Shown: positions 35,349-44,684, counted from the first letter of the stretch. The stretch: DNA of 64,000 bases from Bacillota bacterium (GCA_023435705.1 JAEYRH010000011.1:1-64000); one strand, 5' to 3'. A program made the numbers and translations. Notes: generated by a model not told the origin, from the sequence alone.

Positions 35349-37583
35349 ATGGCAGATCTACAAACCAAAGGGCGGTCCCGGCTGGGGTGGGTCATGGCGG
35401 TCTACCTGCTGGGCATTTTCATGGGGGCCATAGACACCGGCATTGTGTCACCGGCCCGCACGATCATCCAGGGCATGCTGGGCGTGGACGAAAAAACCGG
35501 CATCTGGATGATCACGATCTACACGCTGGCCTATGCCGCAGTGATCCCGATCTCCGGCAAGCTGGCGGACCGTTATGGCCGTAAGTACATCTATGTGGCA
35601 AGCGTGGGCCTCTTCGGCCTGGGCTCGCTGATCTGCGGCTTTTCCAACCTGGCCGGCAGCTTCCCGATGCTGCTCGTCGGCCGCGTGGTGCAGGCGCTGG
35701 GCGGCGGCGGCATCATGCCGGTGGCCACTGCCGAGTTTGGCACCAGCTTCCCGCCGGAAAAACGCGGCATGGCGCTGGGCCTGGTTGGCGGCACCTATGG
35801 CGTGGCCAACATCCTGGGCTCCACGGTCGGCAGCGCGATTCTGAACGCTTTCGGCAACAACAACTGGCAGATGCTCTTTTATGTGAACATCCCGATCAGC
35901 ATTTTCATCATTGTTGCGGGCCTGCTCACGCTGCCCAACACCAGCGCCGAACATGTCAAAAAGATTGACAAAACCGGCACGGTGCTGCTGGTTGCAATGG
36001 TGCTGAGCCTGCTCTATGGCCTCAAAAACATCGACTACATGAACTTTGGGGGCTCCATTGTGTCCCCCAGTGTTTATCCGTTTTTGATCGTGTTCGTAGT
36101 GCTGCTGCCGCTCTTCATCCTGACCGAACGCCGGGCGGAGGACCCGATCCTGGCATTGCGCTACTTCTCGCAGCGCGCCATACTGGTCACGATGATCCTG
36201 AGCTTTCTGGTGGGCATATGCATGATGGGCATGGTGTTTGTGCCACAGTTTGCGGAGAACGCGCTGCGGATTGCCACCGGCAGCGGCGGCTACTTCGTGG
36301 CGATCCTGGGCGTGTTCGCCGGTGTGGCGGCGCCCCTGAGCGGCGTGCTGATTGACCGCGTCGGCCCGAAAAAGGTGCTCTTCCTGGGCTTCGGCGTCAC
36401 GCTGGCCGGCGCGTTGTTCCTGGCGCTGGTGGCCGTGAACAACGGCAACTGGCTCACGGTGATCTCAAGCCTGGTGCTGATCGGCTTCGGGCTGGGCTTC
36501 ACGATGGGCACACCGCTCAATTACATGATGTTGGACAACACCGCCAAGGAGGAATCAAACTCGGCGTTGGCGGCGCTCTCGCTGATCCGCTCGGTGGGCA
36601 CGGCGATCGCCCCGGCGATCATGGTGGGCTTTCTGGCCCAGGCAGGCCTTGCCACGCAGGACAGCCTGATGGCAATGCTGCCCCAGCCGCAGGCGCCGAA
36701 GCTCGCGCTGGCGGAGGAGCTTACCCAAGACTTCAACAAGCTCAAGGCAGACCCCAACATGTCTGCGATGATGGGCGATGCGCAGATCCCCGACTTCTCC
36801 GCGACGGCGGAGATGGACTTCAACATGAGCGGCGGCACCTTGCCGGACGATCTGGTGGAGAGCATGAAGACCGCCGACGTGACCAACATCACCACCCGGG
36901 TGCAGGCGCTGGCCTCAAGGATGTTTGACCAATACACGCCGCCGGTGATCGAAAAGATACAAAACGGCGTGCAGACCGGCATTGACAACATGAACACCGG
37001 CCTGACTGCGCTGGACGGCAAGATCAACGAGATGAAGCAGGGGCTGGACGGCGTCACACAGGCCATCGCCGGCATGAATGACGGCATTGCCGGCGCCAGC
37101 CGCGGCGTGGAGGAGCTCAAGGGCGCCCTCGCCGGCGTGGAAGCGCAGATCACCGCCACCGCGGACCCCGTTGCAGCAGGTGCCTTGCAGGGCAAAAAGG
37201 CCGGCCTGGAAGCAGCGCTGGCCCAGGCGGAGGCCAAGAAGGCAGAGCTTGTGCAGTCGCTGGCTGAAACGCAGGGCAAGAAGGCCGGCATGGAGCAGGG
37301 CCTGGCGGGCATGGAGGAAGGACGCAAGCAGCTGGCGGGCCTCCTGGACAAGATGGCTCAACTGAAAAACAGCGTGCCCGGCGCGTTTGCCTCAGCCAAA
37401 AACGACTATCTGGGCACACTGGGCACCATGGCGCCGCAGCTTGAGTCGGCGTTCCAGTCCGGCATCAGCGGCGGCTTCCGCTCGATGTTTGTGTTCACCG
37501 CAATCTCTGCCGCCATCGCCGCGGTTGCGCTGGCGTTCTACAAGTCCAAAAAGAAACAGACAATGGAGCAGGCGGTCGCGTAA
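35349..37583 (+). CDS. MFS drug exporter (DHA2 type) with long coiled-coil insert
   Basis: A 744-residue transporter. Residues 1 to about 427 form a major-facilitator core of the 14-TM DHA2 class: start MGAIDTGIVSPARTIIQGML, motif A GKLADRYGRKYIYV, motif C-like GLVGGTYGVANILGSTVGS. Residues about 430-710 are a hydrophilic insert full of heptad-like helices (MNTGLTALDGKINEMKQGLD, MNDGIAGASRGVEELKGAL and Ala/Glu/Lys-rich repeats). One more membrane segment (about 711-733) and a KSKKK tail follow. Usual DHA2 proteins have 470-550 residues, so the insert is extra. It resembles the coiled coils of YhgE/MmpL-type exporters and would stand outside the membrane. It is TetR-controlled, so drug or lipid export is likely. 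Confidence 0.88.
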   Translation: MADLQTKGRSRLGWVMAVYLLGIFMGAIDTGIVSPARTIIQGMLGVDEKTGIWMITIYTLAYAAVIPISGKLADRYGRKYIYVASVGLFGLGSLICGFSNLAGSFPMLLVGRVVQALGGGGIMPVATAEFGTSFPPEKRGMALGLVGGTYGVANILGSTVGSAILNAFGNNNWQMLFYVNIPISIFIIVAGLLTLPNTSAEHVKKIDKTGTVLLVAMVLSLLYGLKNIDYMNFGGSIVSPSVYPFLIVFVVLLPLFILTERRAEDPILALRYFSQRAILVTMILSFLVGICMMGMVFVPQFAENALRIATGSGGYFVAILGVFAGVAAPLSGVLIDRVGPKKVLFLGFGVTLAGALFLALVAVNNGNWLTVISSLVLIGFGLGFTMGTPLNYMMLDNTAKEESNSALAALSLIRSVGTAIAPAIMVGFLAQAGLATQDSLMAMLPQPQAPKLALAEELTQDFNKLKADPNMSAMMGDAQIPDFSATAEMDFNMSGGTLPDDLVESMKTADVTNITTRVQALASRMFDQYTPPVIEKIQNGVQTGIDNMNTGLTALDGKINEMKQGLDGVTQAIAGMNDGIAGASRGVEELKGALAGVEAQITATADPVAAGALQGKKAGLEAALAQAEAKKAELVQSLAETQGKKAGMEQGLAGMEEGRKQLAGLLDKMAQLKNSVPGAFASAKNDYLGTLGTMAPQLESAFQSGISGGFRSMFVFTAISAAIAAVALAFYKSKKKQTMEQAVA

Positions 37584-37631
37584 CATCAACGACACCCCCC
37601 GAAAGGGTGGCTGTCACTTGGAACTCTCGAA

Positions 37632-37664
37632 GGTAGCAGGTTCTGGCCTGCTACCTATTCTTTT
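37632..37664 (+). terminator. terminator after the exporter gene
   Basis: A 9-bp perfect stem GGTAGCAGG/CCTGCTACC, loop TTCTGG, then TATTCTTTTG. Confidence 0.8.
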
Positions 37665-37811
37665 GTTTGTGCAAGTAGCGCATTTTGTTATCAAAATGCA
37701 GCTGGCCGGGGCAACACCTTGTCCCCCTATGTTATAATAGCAATAGAAGCCGGGAATTGATCCAGTGGTTCTGAACTTCGGAGTATTTATATTATACGGG
37801 GGCCCATAAAA

Positions 37812-38120
37812 ATGTGGCAAGCAATGGATAACGGATTAACAATAGAAACAATCGGAAGTGAAAATGGTAAAATAATCAAAGATGAAGAATCAATCCTAGG
37901 AGCAAGAGTTACTATTGAAAAAGATGGACATATTGCTCCGTTTTCAATTACCTGTGGGATATATGGATTATTTGTACATACAGCATTTTGCAGCAATTTA
38001 GTAGAAACTAATCAAAAATATGATGAGATAAAAGATGAAATTCAAAAGTTTCTGCTAACAGAGTCTTTAAGCGAAAATGATATTGCAGATTGGTGCAGCC
38101 GTTTTTCAAGCAAATATTAA
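37812..38120 (+). CDS. hypothetical protein, AT-rich
   Basis: A 102-residue protein starting MWQAMDNGLTIETIGSENGK and ending IADWCSRFSSKY. It has alternating strands in the first half (ARVTIEKDGHIAPFSITCGI) and helices in the second. No signal peptide or membrane segment. A TATAAT box lies about 75 bases upstream and the ribosome site is weak (GGGGGCCC). The low GC relative to both neighbours suggests recent arrival. It has the look of a small immunity or orphan protein, but I do not recognise a family. Confidence 0.55.
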   Translation: MWQAMDNGLTIETIGSENGKIIKDEESILGARVTIEKDGHIAPFSITCGIYGLFVHTAFCSNLVETNQKYDEIKDEIQKFLLTESLSENDIADWCSRFSSKY

Positions 38121-38282
38121 TACGCATTGTAAGCATAACAGAAAGCCGACAGATTCCAACCTGCCGGTCAAATCATACTATGCTCCGGCGCGCTATTGCT
38201 TTATTGCCATAAAGTCATTACACTATGCTTTACCGGCCATCCGGCCCCATCACATCAACATTTTGATTGAGGAGACTGCCAT

Positions 38283-38990
38283 ATGCCACTGACCGGCGCC
38301 CTGGTCAACGCCGCCGCCATCGTGCTGTGCGGCGCGCTGGGCCTCTTGTTTCGCAAGGGCATGAAGGAAAAATATATGGACGCAGTGATCACCGGCGTGG
38401 CGCTGATCGTGCTGGCGCTGGGCGTGGCCAACGTGATGAAAACCACGCAGGCGCTGGTCACTGTGGTCAGCGTGATCCTGGGCACGCTGCTGGGCACCTG
38501 GCTCAACATCGACCGGGGGCTTGTGCGCTTGGGTGAGCGGCTGCAGACGCGCATGCGGGGCGCGGGCAGCTTCGCCGAGGGGTTTTCCTCCTGCACGCTG
38601 CTCTATTGCGTGGGGGCGATGGCGATCACCGGCTCCATCCAGGGTGGCATTGAAAACGACCACTCGATCATCTTCATCAAGTCGGTGATGGACGGCGTCA
38701 CCGCGATCTTCTTTGCCAGCAAGCTGGGCGTGGGCGTGATCGCCTCGGCAATCCCGGTGCTGCTATATCAGGGCGGCATTGCGCTGGCGGCGTCGGCGCT
38801 GCGGCCGCTGCTGGGTGACGCGCTGGTTTCCGAGATGGCTGCCGTGGGCGGCGTGGCCCTGATGGCGCTCTCGATCAACATGCTTGGCATCAAAAAGCTG
38901 GAGGTGGCCAACATCCTGCCGGCGATCTTTCTGCCCATTGCGGTGATGCCGGTGGTGGAGTGGGTGCTGGGGCTGCTTTCAAACACATGA
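38283..38990 (+). CDS. DUF554 family membrane protein
   Basis: A 235-residue multi-pass membrane protein with about six or seven segments. The N-terminus MPLTGALVNAAAIVLCGALG, the motif LGTLLGTWLNID, and the central CTLLYCVGAMAITGSIQGGI are characteristic of DUF554 (YdfK/YqgA-type) proteins, in which the halves of the chain are thought to repeat. Their function is not settled; a transport role has been proposed. ATG 38283 follows TTGAGGAG. It is the first of a run of membrane-protein genes on this strand. Confidence 0.9.
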   Translation: MPLTGALVNAAAIVLCGALGLLFRKGMKEKYMDAVITGVALIVLALGVANVMKTTQALVTVVSVILGTLLGTWLNIDRGLVRLGERLQTRMRGAGSFAEGFSSCTLLYCVGAMAITGSIQGGIENDHSIIFIKSVMDGVTAIFFASKLGVGVIASAIPVLLYQGGIALAASALRPLLGDALVSEMAAVGGVALMALSINMLGIKKLEVANILPAIFLPIAVMPVVEWVLGLLSNT

Positions 38991-39093
38991 AACGTCATCT
39001 GGGCGCGGATTGCCTTTCGGTAAGCAACCGTATGCTATAATAGCAATCAGTTGAATGGGCATGGCTTCATGGTTGTTGCAGGAGGGCGGTCTC

Positions 39094-39492
39094 ATGAACG
39101 ATTCCCGGTTTCGCGGCTGGATCTATTGGGCCTGTTTCTTATTCTTTTGTTTGCTCAACTATTTAGCAATATATATATTTAAAAACGTCGTTATGATTAT
39201 AATCGCTTTCTTTGCACCATTCTTAGTAATGGGGATATTCGCACGCATCGAAAATGACAATCTTCTTTCCCATTTAAGTTGGTATCATCGCGACACAATG
39301 GACGCAATCAACAGCGATTGGTATCACAGGAATTGGAGAATGGTAGATTTTCTATTCTCCGACAAGCTGGACAATGACCCCGAAATGAAACTTCATAAGC
39401 GCAACAACCGGCATGTGACAATTGTTGTAATCGCCATGATGATCATCTTCCCTGTTTTTTGGATGTTGGCTATATTACTTTCCAAGTCCTAA
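39094..39492 (+). CDS. small membrane protein, tandem family member 1
   Basis: A 132-residue protein with TM segments about 8-25, 28-46 and a C-terminal one about 107-128. Between them a cytosolic loop carries FLFSDKLDNDPEMK and HKRNNRHVTIVVI. The four following genes have the same layout and the same ending: F.F(S/M)..(E/K)(L/I)..D....IK(R/K)NNRA, then a TM. ATG 39094 follows AGGAGGG. TATAAT near 39036 may serve as -10. The family is not known to me. This is one of the more diverged members (HKRNNRH instead of IKRNNRA). Confidence 0.65.
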   Translation: MNDSRFRGWIYWACFLFFCLLNYLAIYIFKNVVMIIIAFFAPFLVMGIFARIENDNLLSHLSWYHRDTMDAINSDWYHRNWRMVDFLFSDKLDNDPEMKLHKRNNRHVTIVVIAMMIIFPVFWMLAILLSKS

Positions 39493-39544
39493 ATGCACCC
39501 TCGGGGAAGACGTTCCATAAGCCATCAAGGCAAGGAGTGTTTCT

Positions 39545-39934
39545 ATGGTTCGTTATCATGGTTATGTGTATTGGATCATCGGTGCGGTCTATCTTGGATT
39601 CTTTGTCTTATATGCAAGCACGCATACTCAGAGTTTTGCTCGGGATCTGATCATTCCCAGCATATTTATGAGCATTGCGATTGCGATCATCGCAGCCTTT
39701 GAGCGGCGTTATCTGATCAACTATATGTATAACAACCGGAAAGAGGAATGGGGCGTTTTTGCTTACGATCAAATCGTGCACAAATCTGGTATTTTTGCCT
39801 TCCTCTTTTCCAGTGAGCTGGAGTCTGACCCCGCTGTGCATGTCATCAAGAGGAATAACCGCGCTGTAGTCCTGGTGTTCGCGCTGGTTTTTCTCACCAT
39901 TATCTACTTGTGCTTAACTTTGCAAAGCAGGTAA
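39545..39934 (+). CDS. small membrane protein, tandem family member 2
   Basis: A 129-residue paralogue beginning MVRYHGYVYWIIGAVYLGFF. TM segments about 8-25, 36-54 and 105-126. The conserved loop is FAFLFSSELESDPAVHVIKR followed by NNRAVVL. ATG 39545 follows AAGGAGTG. Similar to members 3 and 4 in the start (YHG..YW) and loop. Function unknown. Confidence 0.65.
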   Translation: MVRYHGYVYWIIGAVYLGFFVLYASTHTQSFARDLIIPSIFMSIAIAIIAAFERRYLINYMYNNRKEEWGVFAYDQIVHKSGIFAFLFSSELESDPAVHVIKRNNRAVVLVFALVFLTIIYLCLTLQSR

Positions 39935-39939
39935 TAAGG

Positions 39940-40155
39940 GTGGTGGCAAAGCCGCCGGAGAACAAACTCCCCCTGCCATCCCTGCCAAGCAATGTCCTAC
40001 TCGGGATAAGCCGGGCGGGTACTGAGCCCCGCCCGTACATTGACCGCAAAACTCAAACTATCATCCCCTTACCTGCAAAGCCGGATCTAGGAATACCACC
40101 AAGAGTACCTCGTCCATGTACGGGCCGGGCTCTGTACCGGCCCACCGCAGAGTCT
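39940..40155. repeat. variant family A repeats
   Basis: CGGGCGGGTACTGAGCCCCGCCCGTACATTG (40010-40041) and GTACGGGCCGGG..GTACCGGCCC (40118-40143) form two palindromes in the gap between members 2 and 3. I see no gene here. Confidence 0.5.
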
Positions 40156-40305
40156 TGATCTTAACCGGGAAGCCAGGCAAGACTCCTCCCTGCCACGACG
40201 CACCAAAAGCCGGGCTGCCCTCATTGGCATGATCCCTACCGATTCATATGCTATAATCATTATTATCGAATCAACCAGGAATGACTATTGGATGGTGAGA
40301 GGCTC

Positions 40306-40710
40306 ATGAAATACCACGGCTGGCTCTACTGGGTCTTGTGGGCGGCATATAATGCAGCCTTCTTCATCCTGGCCATAGTCGGCATTCTGACGCCGGCGCA
40401 ATACTTCGTCATGGTCATGCTTTTCGTAGCTGTGGTGGGCTTCTGCCGCGGCCTTGAGCATCACACGCTGAGGTGTTATGCCGAAGACCATTACCCGGAA
40501 GACTGGAGCGACTATCTCAGCGCCACCATTTTTGACCGCATCAAGCCCATGTCGCGCTTTTCCTATGTCTTTATGAGTGAGATTGAGAGAGATCACGATC
40601 TGCTGACGATCAAGAAAAACAACCGGGCGGCGCTTCAGGTGTTCTGGCTTGGGGTGGTTTTCGCAATCGCGCCGGCGGTGGTATTGAGCTTGATTCAGAA
40701 GGTGGTGTGA
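40306..40710 (+). CDS. small membrane protein, tandem family member 3
   Basis: A 134-residue paralogue starting MKYHGWLYWVLWAAYNAAFF. Two N-terminal TM segments, a loop with CYAEDHYPEDWSDYL, then PMSRFSYVFMSEIERDHD and IKKNNRAALQVF, and a last TM (VFAIAPAVVLSLIQ). It is most like member 4 (Y..(D/S)(H)YP(E/D)(D/E)W, I.(D/K)...IKPM(S/T)RFSY(V/L)FM(S/N)EIE). The stop overlaps the next start (TGATG). An in-frame TTG at 40288 is an alternative start. Confidence 0.68.
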   Translation: MKYHGWLYWVLWAAYNAAFFILAIVGILTPAQYFVMVMLFVAVVGFCRGLEHHTLRCYAEDHYPEDWSDYLSATIFDRIKPMSRFSYVFMSEIERDHDLLTIKKNNRAALQVFWLGVVFAIAPAVVLSLIQKVV

Positions 40711-41141
40711 TGAAAATTTTGAAGAGCGTGCTAACCCAGTATCACGGCAGGGCGCTTTGGGCTTTTTGCTTTCTTTATTATGCCGTCATCATCCTGCTGT
40801 CAGCAATCGGTACCATACCCAAAAATGCATATGATACCTATGAAATGCTGCGCCGCATATTGGTTCTTACGATGGTGATTTGTAAGGGGCTTGAGTATTA
40901 TGTGCTGAGCACATATGCCAGCCGCCACTACCCTGATGAGTGGCGTGAATACAACGGTCTTGGCGTGATCAAGCCAATGACGCGGTTTTCCTATCTCTTC
41001 ATGAATGAAATTGAGCCTGACAAGGTTCTTCTGGGCATCAAGCGCAACAATCGGGCGGCGATTCTGGTGCTTGGGTTTGTAACACTGCTTGGAGGCGCAT
41101 TCCTGATGGCGGCACAATACGTGGCCGGCAGCCTTTCATAA
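40710..41141 (+). CDS. small membrane protein, tandem family member 4
   Basis: A 143-residue paralogue of member 3. It has VIKPMTRFSYLFMNEIEPDK and then IKRNNRAAILVLGF before the final TM. The N-terminal region is 8 residues longer (MKILKSVLTQYHGRALW). Its start overlaps the stop of member 3, so the two are co-translated. Function unknown. Confidence 0.68.
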   Translation: MKILKSVLTQYHGRALWAFCFLYYAVIILLSAIGTIPKNAYDTYEMLRRILVLTMVICKGLEYYVLSTYASRHYPDEWREYNGLGVIKPMTRFSYLFMNEIEPDKVLLGIKRNNRAAILVLGFVTLLGGAFLMAAQYVAGSLS

Positions 41142-41190
41142 GCAGTATTTTTCACGGCAATGCCAGATGAAATGACAGGGGTGCGGATCA

Positions 41191-41568
41191 TTGGATACCG
41201 GTAAGCGGATTTATTGGCTCTATCTGTTCGGTTATTACCTCCTCGTCGCCTGTCTGATGTTCTTTCTGAGGCAAGTGTGGCTGGGGAAAGCCGCATTCGT
41301 ACCGCTTTATGTGCTTGATTCCATGATGCAAAAAGAAAAAGGCCGTCTGGTGCAATACTTGCAGACCCATCATCAGGTTTCATGGCCTTCGATGGCTGCT
41401 GAGTGGTGCCTGAACTGGCGAGCGTTTATCTTCTCTGATGTGATGGATGATGATTTGGATCTCTTTTTCATCAAGGAGAGCATTCGGCAGCTTTGCAGGC
41501 TGGTTACCGTGGCATTCGTCTTTACGTTCATGATATTAGCTGCAATGAGCTTCAGTCGATTTGCTTAA
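41191..41568 (+). CDS. small membrane protein, tandem family member 5 (diverged)
   Basis: A 125-residue protein starting at TTG 41191 (ribosome site GGGGTG 8 bases before). It keeps the layout: RIYWLYLFGYYLLVACLMFF as first TM, a loop with WRAFIFSDVMDDDLDLFFIK, then ESIRQL where the others have KNNRA, and a last TM. It has lost the NNR motif, so it is probably the oldest or least constrained copy. It ends the tandem array; repeats follow. Confidence 0.58.
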   Translation: MDTGKRIYWLYLFGYYLLVACLMFFLRQVWLGKAAFVPLYVLDSMMQKEKGRLVQYLQTHHQVSWPSMAAEWCLNWRAFIFSDVMDDDLDLFFIKESIRQLCRLVTVAFVFTFMILAAMSFSRFA

Positions 41569-41638
41569 TAAAAGGAGCGCAGGCGCACAAAATCGCGGTC
41601 GGCGGAGTGCCCTCCGCAAAGGGTAGGCCTTAGCCTCC

Positions 41639-41681
41639 GGCTTTGCGTAATGTCGGCGCAAGCCGATATGAGAAGCAAAGC
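41639..41681 (+). repeat. palindromic repeat element D, copy 2
   Basis: GGCTTTGC..GCAAAGC outer stem with inner hairpin TCGGC-GCAA-GCCGA. The preceding GGCCTTAGCCTCC is also found beside copy 3. The rest of the 41569-41814 gap holds a GTACGGGCGGGTAC palindrome (41753-41766) and simple TACTCACTACTG repeats (41780-41812), no gene. Confidence 0.6.
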
Positions 41682-41814
41682 AGTGAGCGGGGATTTACGT
41701 CTACGTCTGGCACAAACAAGAAAACGAACTACACGCTGAACCAAACGAATAATGTACGGGCGGGTACAGAATCCTACTACCTACTCACTACTGCCTACTC
41801 ACTACTGACTACTG

Positions 41815-44550
41815 CTAGAGCCTCCGCATCTCCTCCATACACCTTCTCACCCACCCCATCGCCTCGGCATCCCTGCGGATCACCGGGTTGCCGCCTTCGG
41901 CAGCTCCGGCGCGGAAGGCCTCGCGGGCCCGCTCAAAATCACCGGCCATGCGATAGACCTGCCCCAGCACCAGATGGTGCTCGGCCAGGCTGCGGTTTGG
42001 GTTCCTGGTATAACCAAGGCCCTCGGGCCAGTCCAGGATGCGCTCGGCCATGATTTTTGCCTCGTCGTGGCAGCCCTCGCTGGAGAGCTTCAGTGCCAGC
42101 GCGCCGGCGACCCGGCTCCAAAGCGGGCAGCCCTCCCCGGCGCCGCCTACGCAGCGGGTCTGCTCCAGCAGCTCCAGCGCCTCCTCATGGCAGTCACCGT
42201 CAGCCAAGGCCTCCACCCGTTGCCGGAGTGTGGCGCTGCAGGCGGCCTGCGTGAGCAGCGGCAGCAGCTCCAGGCGCTGGTACACGTCGCCCTGGCCCTT
42301 GAGCGTGTCAAACAGCAGCGCCAGCGACCGGGGGTTTTCGCTGCCGTGCAGACTGGCATCCTCCCGCAGATAGCGCAGCGCCTCCGCCTCGTCAAATTGG
42401 TTCAGGTGGGCCTGCCCCAGGCAATAGAGCAGTGGCGAGTGCCGCTGGCCCTTGTCATAAGCGTCCTGCCAGCGCTCCATGGCGCTGTCCTGCTGCCCCA
42501 CCAGCCAGTCGAGGCAGCCAAGCAGCCATTGGGCGCGGCCTGTCTGGTCGTCGGCATGCTCCAGCAAGTCCAGCAGCACGGACTCCATCACCGGCGCGCC
42601 GGAAAGGGGAACCGCCAGCGCTTCCTCCGCCGGCAACGCCTCGCAGGCGGCCCGTGCAAGGGCCGTCTTCATCGAGGGGGACGCGATGAGCCCCAGGATG
42701 GCCAGGCAGTCGCCCTCACAGCCCAGCGCGGCATAGCGCAGCGCCACGACCAGCAGCGCATCCTCCCGCCCGCCGGTGTAGGCCAGCAGCCCCATCGGCT
42801 CGCCGCCGGAAAGGAACTGCTCCGCAAGCATCATCTCGCACAGCGGCCCAGGCCCGGTTTCATCCAGTAATGGAAGCCCGGCGATCCGGCGGGAAAGCTG
42901 CAGCAGGAAGAGCCCCTCGGGGTGCTTTGTGCACTCCAACAGCGCAATGTTCTCCCAGCTGTTGCCCAGGCGGATGTTGAGCGCCGCCATCTGATACAGG
43001 GACGCCTCATAAAGCGGGTCGGTGCAGGCAATATCGCCATAGAGCCTGCGGGCCTGCTCCAGATCCCCCGCCTGGCACTTGGCGGCGGCCAACCCGAAGC
43101 GGGCCTCGCCGCACAGGTTATCCAGCGCCAATGCCCGCTCAAAGCAATCAGCGGCCTCCCAGGCCTGCCTGCGGGCCAGGCGCACCCGGCCCAGCCCCAT
43201 GAGAGTAATCATGCTCTCCGGGCCGTCGCACAGCGCCTCCTCATAGGCATCGGCGGCCTCGGCTAACTGGCCCAGCCGCTCCAGCTCCATGGCTCGCTCC
43301 AGCGGGGTTTGGTCTTCAGACTCCGGCAGCGGGCCGATGCGGCTGTCCTCAAACAGCACTGTGGAGGGCGGCTCCGGCATTGGTTCGCTATGGTGGCCAT
43401 AGCTCAGCAGCAGCTTGCCCCCGGCAGTCACATCCACCGTCACGGGTTCGTCTGGCCCCACGCCGGGATACTCCAGCGCCAGCGGGCTATCAGGCGACAG
43501 CGCAATCATTTGCTCCTGAATTTGGCCGCCATAAGCCACCAGCACCCGCGCCTCCTCATGGCTGCCGTTGGCCTGCAGCCGCACGCACACGCCATCGGCA
43601 AACCGCTCCATGGCCAGCGCAGCATCCGCTGAAGCCCCGGCCACCGGCCCGATGCCCCTTGCACCGAACCAGCTTTCCGCCCACATGATCACCGCGCCCG
43701 GCGCAATCAGCCGCAACGAATCGGGCTGCTCGAAGGGGCCGCAGAAAATCTCCGGTGGCTTGCCCTCGCCCAGGATCACAAAACCCGCGCCTTTCACAGG
43801 CTTGCGGGGGGCGGCATGCACCACGCCATAATCCCAGTTGGGGTAATGGGCGCCGATGTGCCCTGGGGAAACAAGTTTGCCGAAGGTGCGGTAGCCCGGC
43901 GGCAGGCCTGCGGGGCTGGCGCTGTCCAGCGCGCCGTCCATCGGCCACATCTCATAACCATGCTCTTCGGTGGCCCGCCATGCAAAGGGGCAGAGCATTT
44001 CCATATCTTTGGCCCAAGGCAGCGCGGCAGCGCTCCAGAACCGGAGCGGCAGGGCTCTATCAGCGGTGTTCACGATCCGCACCGACTGGTCCAGCGCTGC
44101 CCGTCCGGGCCGCAATGTCAATTCAATTTGCCAAGCGAGGCCGCATGCATCCATGCCGCCAAGCGTCACACGCCCGCTGCCGTCGGCCAGCAAGCCCGAT
44201 TGGGCATTCACCGGCCACTGTATCTCGCCCGTCAGCCCTGTAGCCAGCCGAAAAGAAAGGCCACCTGCGCCGCAAGCCTGCTTCAAGGGTGCAAAAATGT
44301 CACGGCCGGCCAGCTTGTCATAAAGCCCGGCCACCCGCCCGCCCAGCTCCGGCAGCACCGTGAGCTTCAGAAATTCGTTTTCCAGCTCGATGGCCCGAAA
44401 GCGCGCCGGGGCCAGCTCTTCCTGCAGGTGATGGGGGCGCGGCGCGGCAAGGGGGGAAATGTGTGGCTCAAAGAGGGTTGGGTTGGCCGCGCCGGCCAAC
44501 TTTTTGGGGGCAATGAGTTCAATCATGGTTTCCCGCAAGCAGACGTCCAT
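41815..44550 (-). CDS. DUF5107 and TPR-repeat protein
   Basis: A 911-residue cytosolic protein. The N-terminal ~400 residues contain FRAIELENEFLKLTVLPELG, then GGRVAGLYDKLAGRDIFAPL and NWDYGVVHAA, the signature of DUF5107, a galactose-mutarotase-like beta-sandwich. From about residue 420 onward come TPR-like helical repeats (AMELERLGQLAEAADAYEEA, then GLGRVRLARRQAWEAADCFE, and near the end LVLGQVYRMAGDFERAREAF). Such proteins occur with glycan-degrading systems and may bind or process sugars; here no glycosidase is nearby. ATG 44550 follows AGGAGG. It is high in GC. Domain calls are fairly sure, the reaction unknown. Confidence 0.82.
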   Translation of the reverse strand: MDVCLRETMIELIAPKKLAGAANPTLFEPHISPLAAPRPHHLQEELAPARFRAIELENEFLKLTVLPELGGRVAGLYDKLAGRDIFAPLKQACGAGGLSFRLATGLTGEIQWPVNAQSGLLADGSGRVTLGGMDACGLAWQIELTLRPGRAALDQSVRIVNTADRALPLRFWSAAALPWAKDMEMLCPFAWRATEEHGYEMWPMDGALDSASPAGLPPGYRTFGKLVSPGHIGAHYPNWDYGVVHAAPRKPVKGAGFVILGEGKPPEIFCGPFEQPDSLRLIAPGAVIMWAESWFGARGIGPVAGASADAALAMERFADGVCVRLQANGSHEEARVLVAYGGQIQEQMIALSPDSPLALEYPGVGPDEPVTVDVTAGGKLLLSYGHHSEPMPEPPSTVLFEDSRIGPLPESEDQTPLERAMELERLGQLAEAADAYEEALCDGPESMITLMGLGRVRLARRQAWEAADCFERALALDNLCGEARFGLAAAKCQAGDLEQARRLYGDIACTDPLYEASLYQMAALNIRLGNSWENIALLECTKHPEGLFLLQLSRRIAGLPLLDETGPGPLCEMMLAEQFLSGGEPMGLLAYTGGREDALLVVALRYAALGCEGDCLAILGLIASPSMKTALARAACEALPAEEALAVPLSGAPVMESVLLDLLEHADDQTGRAQWLLGCLDWLVGQQDSAMERWQDAYDKGQRHSPLLYCLGQAHLNQFDEAEALRYLREDASLHGSENPRSLALLFDTLKGQGDVYQRLELLPLLTQAACSATLRQRVEALADGDCHEEALELLEQTRCVGGAGEGCPLWSRVAGALALKLSSEGCHDEAKIMAERILDWPEGLGYTRNPNRSLAEHHLVLGQVYRMAGDFERAREAFRAGAAEGGNPVIRRDAEAMGWVRRCMEEMRRL

Positions 44551-44684
44551 GCCATTTCCTCCTGGGAAGTTCAGGAATATTATAAACTATTTTGATAGAT
44601 TTTGTTGCAATGATTTGCATGAACGATAGCGGGGGCACAGCAGATGTGACGCGGGTACAACCAACATCCCACAACGGAAACACG

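Noticed and set aside
41621..41681. The reverse strand of element D reads ACGCAAAGCC..GGCTAAGG, recalling the GEMM-I (c-di-GMP) riboswitch signature.
   Set aside because: The first half of the riboswitch (GGCAAACC with a GAAA tetraloop) is missing, copies occur in both orientations and away from suitable 5' leaders, and the match is explained by the palindrome GGCTTTGC/GCAAAGCC.
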